From the IMG/VR virus record IMGVR_UViG_3300005096_000523, positions 1-32,992 of that record: a stretch of 32,992 nt of DNA; one strand, given 5' to 3'. Under the pieces are notes generated by a model. The model was not told where the DNA came from, made no database searches, and saw nothing but the letters and a program-made list of their open reading frames with translations. Shown one piece after another: positions 6,708 to 12,910 of the stretch (position 1 is the first letter of the stretch; each line of letters starts with the position of its first letter). This DNA comes from a virus. A program made the translations under genes and the position numbers.

Positions 6708-8192
6708 ATGGCCATCTACTACGTGCGCAAGAGCGGCAACGATAACAACGCTGGCACCTCGCCCGACCAGGCCTGGGCGACGTTGGGCAAAGCGGCGTCC
6801 GTCGTTGCTGCAGGGGACACGGTATACGTGGGGGCCGGCGTGTATCGGGAGAAGCTGACGTTGCAGGCCGGCGGATCCGCGGGCAGCCCTATCCGCTGGA
6901 TCGCTGACGTGTCGGGGAAGCACACGGGCGACGCCGGGTTGGTGGTCGTCACAGCGTGGGATGCGGAGTCCGGCGTGTGGCAGGCGCGCAACGCGGCCAT
7001 GGATCTGAATCGGCAGACGTACAACGAGTTCCTCAGGTTCTGCTTCATCGGCGGCGATGATGCCACGTTGTGGGATGACGCGGCCGCGGCCGGGTTCGGC
7101 GAGGGGATCGTTTTCGAGGAGTGCTATTTCCACCTGCCGTACGGACATGTGGTGATCGATGAGACGCCTCCGGCGATCATCCTACGGTTGAACGGCACCG
7201 CGGGGCCGGGCTCGGGCGCATACGGCTTCACGTTCCGACGGTGTCTCGTCTGGGGTGAACTTCTGTTCAGGATCGACGAGAATGCCGTCGCCGACGTGGA
7301 TGCCAGGATCCGGATCGAGGACATCCTGTTCCTGCCCAGGGCCGGGAGCAACCAGCACAACCTGCGCGTGGAGCGGGCGACCGATTCGACCTACGGCGTG
7401 GGCGGGTTCACGGTGAAGGGGTGCACGTTCCTGGCGGGCGAGTACGGCATCTCCGCCCAGTACTGGGATGTCGCCTCGTACGGCATGGACGTGTACAACT
7501 GCCTGTTTGTGGGCAATCAGTACGCGGTCAACAAGTCGCTGTCGTCCGTGACGATCAACCTGGATAACTGCCGCTTCTTCGCTTGCGCTAACGACGGCGG
7601 ATATGCGGGCACGAACGTGAAGGACGGCGTCTCCGGTCTGGTGGGTGGGCTGTTCGACTTCCCGCTGCGCCTGGCTTTGGGCTGGTCTCCGTTCCGACCG
7701 TGGGAGCCAATATGGCTGAAGGGGATCGGTCTCAAGGATCCGGTCATCGACGCCGCCAATGCTGCCAACAGCACGGGCAACGATCTGTACGGGGAGACGC
7801 GGCCCGGGTGGCGCGGGCATGACGTCGGGGCGGTGGAGGCGCGAGCCCGGGCCGAGCGGGAGGGCACGACGGTGCACGGCGACAGCTACGCCGTGAAGCT
7901 GGCCGGGGCAGGATATCACGAGGTACTTCTGCCAATGACGGCCGGCGCTCACACCGTTACGGTGTGGGCGCGCAAAGATGCCAATTACAGTGGCAGTCCG
8001 CCCAAGCTGCAGGTGCTGAACATCCCCGGGCAGGCCGACCAGGAGGCGGCGATGACCGTCGGGGCCGACACCTGGGAGCAGCTATCGGTGGCGATCAATC
8101 CCACGGCGGACGGCTTCGTGCGGGTGCGGATGGTGTCCCAGGATACCGGCGCGAGCGGCGAGTGCTACTTCGACGACCTGGCGGTGACGTGA
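6708..8192 (+). CDS. Right-handed parallel beta-helix protein with C-terminal carbohydrate-binding-like domain
   Basis: 494 residues. The N-terminus YYVRKSGNDNNAGTSP followed by AWATLGKA and AGDTVYVGAGVYRE is the classic opening of DUF1565/pectate-lyase-fold beta-helix proteins. Repeating short strands (FRRCLVWGELL, VKGCTFLAGEYGI, YNCLFVGNQYAV, LDNCRFFACAND) build the coils to about residue 330. The last 110 residues form a separate beta-sandwich (HTVTVWARKD, LSVAINPTADGFVRVRM, CYFDDLAVT) of the kind found in carbohydrate-binding modules. In phages such proteins act as tailspikes or surface fibres that bind or cut polysaccharide. Its place inside the head gene cluster, before the protease/scaffold and capsid genes, is unusual and suggests a head-associated fibre. 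No catalytic residues can be assigned. Confidence 0.72.
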   Translation: MAIYYVRKSGNDNNAGTSPDQAWATLGKAASVVAAGDTVYVGAGVYREKLTLQAGGSAGSPIRWIADVSGKHTGDAGLVVVTAWDAESGVWQARNAAMDLNRQTYNEFLRFCFIGGDDATLWDDAAAAGFGEGIVFEECYFHLPYGHVVIDETPPAIILRLNGTAGPGSGAYGFTFRRCLVWGELLFRIDENAVADVDARIRIEDILFLPRAGSNQHNLRVERATDSTYGVGGFTVKGCTFLAGEYGISAQYWDVASYGMDVYNCLFVGNQYAVNKSLSSVTINLDNCRFFACANDGGYAGTNVKDGVSGLVGGLFDFPLRLALGWSPFRPWEPIWLKGIGLKDPVIDAANAANSTGNDLYGETRPGWRGHDVGAVEARARAEREGTTVHGDSYAVKLAGAGYHEVLLPMTAGAHTVTVWARKDANYSGSPPKLQVLNIPGQADQEAAMTVGADTWEQLSVAINPTADGFVRVRMVSQDTGASGECYFDDLAVT

Positions 8193-8419
8193 TGGCGGAC
8201 GCAGGCATGTTCGAGGTTTGGCGGGTTGACGGCGAACAACCTCCTGCGCCGCCGGATGGCGTAGATGGCGGCGGGTTTGAAATATGGGGATCTACCGGTG
8301 ACCTGCCGTCGGTCGTCTCGTTCGCGGGCGCCGAGGTGGGGCCGGGCATTGGGCGGCATATGCCGGTTATGATCAGCGCTTACCGTTCGGTGAGGGCCGG
8401 TGAGCGTTGGGCCGGATAG
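8192..8419 (+). CDS. Small hypothetical protein
   Basis: 75-residue protein whose ATG shares one base with the previous stop (TGATG at 8190-8194). It contains two similar short motifs, FEVW near residue 7 and FEIW near residue 29, separated by a Pro/Gly-rich linker. There is no signal peptide or membrane segment. It is probably a small virion accessory made together with the beta-helix protein, but no family is recognised. The stop is TAG. Confidence 0.5.
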   Translation: MADAGMFEVWRVDGEQPPAPPDGVDGGGFEIWGSTGDLPSVVSFAGAEVGPGIGRHMPVMISAYRSVRAGERWAG

Positions 8420-8428
8420 AGGGAAGCC

Positions 8429-10237
8429 GTGCCGTATAGCGGTCCGAACGATCGAGATTTGCCGGAGGCGGTCAAGAAGCTGCCCAAGAGGCTGCGAGCG
8501 ATCTGGGTGGCGGCCTTCAACGCCACGCATGAGAAGAAGCCGGATGACGAGAGTTACGCCTTCCGGGTGGCCTGGGCGGCCGTGCGGAGGGCGAGGGAGG
8601 GAAAGAAGATGGCCGAGGAGGAGAAGGCGAAGAAGAAGACCGAAGGAGGCATGCAATTCGGCCCGAGGGCGTACCTGTACGTCCCCGACCCGGACAAGCC
8701 GATCACGTGGAAGATTAGGATCGAGGAGGAGCCGGGCAAGGTGACGGTCGCCCAGCTGGGGCGCGCTGCGGCGGCCATCGGGCCGAAGGGATTCCGAGGC
8801 CGCAAGGCGGACATCCCGAACGACGATAGGCGACGCATCGCGCGCAAGCTGATCAGCCTTTACCGCAAGCATGACGTTCCCGATGAGGACATCCCGGAAT
8901 ATCTGTGGGGGATCGCGGGGATGAGCAAGCCGAAGAAGAAATCGGTCAATTTGCGGACGACGCTGACGGATATCGAGGCTGCGTTGCCCAGGGCGTTCCC
9001 CGGCCTGGACGTGTGGGCCGTTGAGGTGTTCGACGACCATGTGATCGTGAGCGTGCATGAGCCGGGCGGTGGGCCGGCGGGCCGCAGGTACTACAAGGTG
9101 CCCTACGAAGTGACCTACAAGCAGGTCGAGGGCGACCCCAACGAGACGGAGGTGATCGACGGCATCACGTTTGCGCCACGCGAGGAGTGGGTGCAGGTGA
9201 TCCCCACCTTCACGGCGCTAAAGGTCATGACCACGCCCGACGGCCGGGCGCGCTGGTTCGCCATCTCGTCAGGTGGCTTTGAGGACAGGGACAGGGAGGT
9301 GGTGAGCACGGCGTTCCTGGAGTCGGCCGTCAAGGCGGCTGACGAGTCGGGCGATCGCGGCCCGCTTCTGGTGTATCACGTTCCCGGCGCCAGGATCGGC
9401 GGCTGTGACTTCCAGGCCGTGGTCGGCGGATTCCTGCTGGAGTCCGGGCTTTTCGACGATTCCGAGGCGGGGCGTCGGGCGGCCGAGCACTTGCGGGAGC
9501 ACGCCAAGGAGTACGGGGTGTCGATCAAGTTCCTGTATCGGAATCGGACCGAGGACGGGGTATATGAGCCGCCGGGGCTGATCTTGGAGCGGTCGGTGCT
9601 GCCCAGGGATGCGGCGGCTTTCCCCTGGAGCGCGTTTGATCTGAAGGAGACGGAGGCGAGCAAGATGATCGACGAGCGGAAGAAAGAGGAACTGGTCAAG
9701 CTGGTGGGGGAGGACGAGGCCGAGCGGATCTTGGGCGAGCTCGAGGAGAACACCGAGATCCTCAAGCAGGTCGGCGTCCGGTTCAAGGAGGTTCAGGACG
9801 TGGGCCCTGAGGAGTCGGGGGCCGACGGCCAGGAAGAGGAGGAGCCGGAGGGCGGGGCGGCGGAGGTCAAGGAATCCGGTGCGACCGGGGACGTCGACGG
9901 CTACGAGATCGTGCTCTCGCCTGAGAGCCTGCAGGCCATCGCCAAGGAGCTGGCCTGCGATATCTCCGCGGCCGTCGAGGAGAAGACTGCGGCCACCATG
10001 AAGGCTGTGGAGGCCCTGCAGGCGGCCGTGGAGAGCCTGGCGGAGACCGTGGATCGGCTGGCCCGGGCCGAGGATGAGCGCATCGAGGAGAAAGTGCGGG
10101 ATCTGCCGCGGGCCACGTTGCGGCGCATCCGGCGGCCGACGCGGGACAACCCACCGCTGTCCGAGAAGGAGGCCGGTGGGGAGGAGGAAGTCAGCCTGGC
10201 GGAGATCGCCGAGCGATCGCTGGGGCTGAAGGGATGA
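8429..10237 (+). CDS. ChaB-domain / prohead protease / scaffold fusion
   Basis: 602 residues from GTG 8429. Residues 1-65 match the ChaB fold pattern (DLPEAVKKLPKRLRAIWVAAFNA, then FRVAWAAVRR). A low-complexity EK-rich linker leads to a second region with repeated phage-type helices. The middle third (RWFAISSGGFEDRDREVV, then GPLLVYHVPGARIGGCD, then EYGVSIKFLYRN) resembles XkdF-like/prohead protease domains that mature the capsid. The last 200 residues are highly acidic and end in a coiled coil (VEALQAAVESLAETVDRLARAEDE), as in scaffold domains. It lies directly before the capsid gene, the standard protease-scaffold-capsid order. The fusion of ChaB, protease and scaffold in one chain is the notable point. 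The catalytic residues cannot be fixed by eye. Confidence 0.72.
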   Translation: MPYSGPNDRDLPEAVKKLPKRLRAIWVAAFNATHEKKPDDESYAFRVAWAAVRRAREGKKMAEEEKAKKKTEGGMQFGPRAYLYVPDPDKPITWKIRIEEEPGKVTVAQLGRAAAAIGPKGFRGRKADIPNDDRRRIARKLISLYRKHDVPDEDIPEYLWGIAGMSKPKKKSVNLRTTLTDIEAALPRAFPGLDVWAVEVFDDHVIVSVHEPGGGPAGRRYYKVPYEVTYKQVEGDPNETEVIDGITFAPREEWVQVIPTFTALKVMTTPDGRARWFAISSGGFEDRDREVVSTAFLESAVKAADESGDRGPLLVYHVPGARIGGCDFQAVVGGFLLESGLFDDSEAGRRAAEHLREHAKEYGVSIKFLYRNRTEDGVYEPPGLILERSVLPRDAAAFPWSAFDLKETEASKMIDERKKEELVKLVGEDEAERILGELEENTEILKQVGVRFKEVQDVGPEESGADGQEEEEPEGGAAEVKESGATGDVDGYEIVLSPESLQAIAKELACDISAAVEEKTAATMKAVEALQAAVESLAETVDRLARAEDERIEEKVRDLPRATLRRIRRPTRDNPPLSEKEAGGEEEVSLAEIAERSLGLKG

Positions 10238-10286
10238 GATTCGTGTGATGCCGACGTAGATCAGAGATTGGGAGGAGGTAAAGGAG

Positions 10287-10331
10287 ATGGCGATGCAAAT
10301 CGACCTGGAGCTACTTCTGCGCGCAGCGTAG
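10287..10331 (+). CDS. 14-codon leader reading frame, in frame with the capsid gene and ended by TAG
   Basis: ATG 10287 follows a near-perfect ribosome site AGGAGGT (10273-10279) at seven bases. It encodes MAMQIDLELLLRAA and stops at TAG 10329-10331. The very next codon, ATG 10332, opens the capsid frame in the same phase. Read through, this would be the natural N-terminus of the capsid protein (a CAG-to-TAG change would explain it). As written, it is either a leader peptide that feeds reinitiation or a nonsense mutation. Confidence 0.6.
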   Translation: MAMQIDLELLLRAA

Positions 10332-11693
10332 ATGACCGGCGCGTTGTCCGGCAACACGTCGCTATACGGAGCCAAGGAGCTGGCCAGCAAGGAGGCCAAT
10401 CTGACGCTGGCCACCGTGGCCAGCATGTATGGGCCGAATGGGTTGTTCCATATCTGCGGCGACAACGATCTCTTGAGTCTGACCATCGAGCCGGAGCCGT
10501 TCCTGGATTGGCTGGGGTGGAAGCCCAACAACGAGGCCATGCAGCTGATCAAGCTCATCAGCTACATCGGCCCGGAGGGTACGGCCGGGGGCAGCCCGAC
10601 CGGGGGAGCTGCCGCCGCCTGTGATGACCCCAACGGCGTCGAGTTCGGCACCTGCGAGATCCTGCTCCCGGACAAGGGGCGGATCAAGCGGGCCGGGCCG
10701 GTGCGGGACATCACCGAGAACAACCGGCGGGTGTGCGACCAGTACCCGCTGTTCTACAAGGACGGGCAGCGGATCGAGCACGAGATCGTCTGGTCGCTCA
10801 CGCTGGCAGGCGTGGCGCTGCGGCAGGACCTGAAGCGTATGGTGGTGACCGGCAACAGCAGCAACTCGAACGAGTTCGCCGGACTGCAGCAGCTGGTCAA
10901 CACCGGCTACAAGAACGTGCACGACGGGCGGCGCTGTTCGGCGATGGATTCCATCGTCATCGACTGGGGGAGCCAGCCGATGAGCTACCAGCCCAACGGC
11001 CGCCACAGCCTGGTGGACTACCTGATCGCTGTCGTGCGCCGCATCCGCACCCGGGCCATGTGGGCGAACCTGGGCACCATCGCCGTGGGGGACATGGTGC
11101 TCATGATGCCGTCCTTCCTGCGGGATGAGCTGCTGGACGCTTTCACCTGCTGGAGCGTGTGCCCGGGGCAGCAGTACCACGAGGCCAACCTGAACACCTT
11201 CGAAGCCCGTACGTTCCGTAACACGCTGAACGGCGGCATGTACGGCATGGGGCAGATCTTCGTGGACGGCACGCCGGTGCCCATCATCACCTACGACTGG
11301 CAGCCGATCGGGCAGGCGGCGCCGTACTTCATCGGCGACATCTACGTGCTGACCCGGCGCATCGGCAACGTGCCCGTGCTGTGGGGGCAGTACATCGACA
11401 TGACCGACCCGGCTCAGGCGTTCGCCGAGGAAGCCGGGTACATGCACTACCGGGCCGTGGACGGCGGCCGGTTCCTGTCCTACTGGAAGACGGATAACGA
11501 GTGCACGCAGGCGGTGGTCGTCATGCGCCCCAATATCTATCTGTCGGCTCCCTGGGCGCAGGCCCGTATCACCAACGTGGCGGCGGCACGGCCGCTGGCG
11601 CCCATCGTGCCCGATCCGACCAGCGACTACTACGCCGAGGAGTATCTGACGGTGGCCACGGCGCCGGAGGACTACCTGGTGCCGAGCATCTGA
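10332..11693 (+). CDS. Major capsid protein (HK97-fold type)
   Basis: 453 residues from ATG 10332. It sits right after the protease/scaffold fusion and before the connector gene, the expected place for the capsid subunit. The protein has the right size and a mixed composition without enzyme motifs. It includes an N-terminal helical arm (LASKEANLTLATVASMYG), a long helix with NNRRVCDQYPLFY, a region like the HK97 E-loop/P-domain (EHEIVWSLTLAGVALRQDLKRMVVTGNSS), and late A-domain strands (VPVLWGQYIDM, VVVMRPNIYLSAPW). No ribosome site precedes ATG 10332; the strong one is before ATG 10287, in frame but separated by an amber codon. The assignment rests on position, size and fold pattern; sequence similarity to a named capsid is not claimed. 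Confidence 0.78.
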   Translation: MTGALSGNTSLYGAKELASKEANLTLATVASMYGPNGLFHICGDNDLLSLTIEPEPFLDWLGWKPNNEAMQLIKLISYIGPEGTAGGSPTGGAAAACDDPNGVEFGTCEILLPDKGRIKRAGPVRDITENNRRVCDQYPLFYKDGQRIEHEIVWSLTLAGVALRQDLKRMVVTGNSSNSNEFAGLQQLVNTGYKNVHDGRRCSAMDSIVIDWGSQPMSYQPNGRHSLVDYLIAVVRRIRTRAMWANLGTIAVGDMVLMMPSFLRDELLDAFTCWSVCPGQQYHEANLNTFEARTFRNTLNGGMYGMGQIFVDGTPVPIITYDWQPIGQAAPYFIGDIYVLTRRIGNVPVLWGQYIDMTDPAQAFAEEAGYMHYRAVDGGRFLSYWKTDNECTQAVVVMRPNIYLSAPWAQARITNVAAARPLAPIVPDPTSDYYAEEYLTVATAPEDYLVPSI

Positions 11694-11704
11694 TGAGGAG
11701 ATCG

Positions 11705-11738
11705 GAGATTGGGGATTGGATCTCCAATCCCCAATCTC
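11705..11738 (+). other. Perfect 16-bp stem with a two-base loop between capsid and connector genes
   Basis: GAGATTGGGGATTGGA (11705-11720) is the exact reverse complement of 11723-11738, with TC between. There is no T run after it, so it is not a standard terminator. It lies 12 bases after the capsid stop and 18 before the next start. Roles that fit are RNA processing or stabilising the 3' end of the abundant capsid message. GATTGG-type elements also occur as small dispersed repeats in some genomes, from memory. Confidence 0.75.
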
Positions 11739-11755
11739 TCTCCCTGGAGAGAGTC

Positions 11756-12565
11756 ATGGAGTATCTAACGGCGACCGAGATCCGGGATGAGTTCGGCGAT
11801 GACGTGGCGGAGCTGACCGACGCTGCCATCGTGCGGCGGCTGGATCGCCTGTCTGCCTACATGGAAGAGGCTCTGGGTCACACCTTCGGCCGGGCGCTGG
11901 TGGCCCGCTCAAGCGATGAGACGCACACGGTGGAGGTGACCGACGATCTGCTGATCATCGGCGGCGATACCTACCCGCTCGACGACTACGCCAATCTGGG
12001 CATCCTGGTGGACGCCGTCAACGGGGTGGGGGAGGCGTATAGCCTGGAGCTGCTTCCCCGGGTGCATCCCGAGACGCCGACGTCGCTGCTGAAGCCGATG
12101 GCCGCCACGGCGTGCGGCGGGAGCTACGAGAGGCGGGCGATTCTGGACATCACGGCCATGTATCTGCGGGTGAACGGGGATGGCAGCACGCACCTGTTCC
12201 TGCCGCTGCCGCTGCGGTCGGTCCTGGCCGTGACGGAGGACGGCGTGGAGCTGGCGAGCGGTGAGTACCGGGCGACACCCGGTGAGAGCTGGATCGTGCG
12301 CCCGATCGAGCGGTGGTCCACCCGCAATCCAGGGAACGTCGTGGTGATCTACGTGCCGGAGGTGTGGGGTCGGGTGCCGGGCGTGGTCAAGGCCGCCCTG
12401 CTGGAAGCGTTCGCCGTGGCATCCAACCTGACGCCGGTGGTGGCCGAGTCCTTCGGCGGCGCGTACAGCTACCGTCGGGCGGAGGCTCGGACGGCCGGAT
12501 GGTCATGGCAGGACCTCCTGGGGAGTTCATCGTTGCGTCCATATGCTGTCAGGTTCCAGCCATGA
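11756..12565 (+). CDS. Head-tail connector / adaptor protein
   Basis: 269 residues. ATG 11756 is chosen because GGAGAGAG lies just before it; upstream in-frame codons run through the hairpin and are unlikely to be translated. The N-terminus YLTATEIRDEFG and the helix AIVRRLDRLSAYMEEALGHTFGR are typical of phage gp6-like connector (head-completion) proteins, which dock under the portal ring. The middle and C-terminal portions add beta strands (RSVLAVTEDGVELASGEYR, VVVIYVPEVWG) and a helix (VVKAALLEAFAVAS), as in longer connector homologues. It is placed right after the capsid gene, as in HK97-type operons. The next genes are unrelated enzymes, so the usual connector-neck-terminator run is interrupted here and resumes at 17334. 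Confidence 0.7.
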   Translation: MEYLTATEIRDEFGDDVAELTDAAIVRRLDRLSAYMEEALGHTFGRALVARSSDETHTVEVTDDLLIIGGDTYPLDDYANLGILVDAVNGVGEAYSLELLPRVHPETPTSLLKPMAATACGGSYERRAILDITAMYLRVNGDGSTHLFLPLPLRSVLAVTEDGVELASGEYRATPGESWIVRPIERWSTRNPGNVVVIYVPEVWGRVPGVVKAALLEAFAVASNLTPVVAESFGGAYSYRRAEARTAGWSWQDLLGSSSLRPYAVRFQP

Positions 12566-12574
12566 GGGGAAGAA

Positions 12575-12910
12575 ATGCCAAAGAGGCCTCAAAGGGTCAA
12601 TGTTCTTGGGATCGAGTACCGGATCGAGTATGTCGACAACCCTGCTGAAGTGGACATCTATAAGCGCCGGTCCCTCTGGGGGCAAGTCGACTTCTGGACG
12701 AGGACCATCAGGGTCTATGCAAACGAACGGCCTGAAGAAGATATCTGGCAGACGATCATCCACGAGGTTCTTCATGCCATCTCAGAAGAGTTGAACCTGG
12801 TCTTGAAGAAAGAAGAGTACCATGACGATCTGGGGATCTTGGCCCTGGCTTTGACCGACACCTTCGTCAGGAACGGCTGGGTGGTTCTTGGCTCTCAGGA
12901 GGATACATGA
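12575..12910 (+). CDS. Small HExxH zinc metalloprotease-like protein
   Basis: 111 residues. The motif HEVLHAI (about residues 64-70) is a clear HExxH zinc site inside an amphipathic helix, preceded by an edge strand TIRVYANER, the layout of minimal ImmA/SprT-like gluzincins. A third zinc ligand cannot be fixed; D or E in the following helix (KKEEYHDDLG) is possible. The reading frame is noticeably lower in GC than its neighbours, which suggests separate acquisition. ATG 12575 follows GAGGGGA, and the gene overlaps the glycosyltransferase start (ATGA at 12907-12910). Possible roles are cleavage of a host regulator or a virion protein; neither can be chosen from sequence. Confidence 0.7.
   Translation: MPKRPQRVNVLGIEYRIEYVDNPAEVDIYKRRSLWGQVDFWTRTIRVYANERPEEDIWQTIIHEVLHAISEELNLVLKKEEYHDDLGILALALTDTFVRNGWVVLGSQEDT

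Noticed and set aside
10329-10331. Phage-wide recoding of TAG as glutamine
   Set aside because: TAG closes several genes at sensible places (925-927, 1297-1299, 8417-8419, 18172-18174), and only one in-frame TAG interrupts a gene, so a changed genetic code is not supported.
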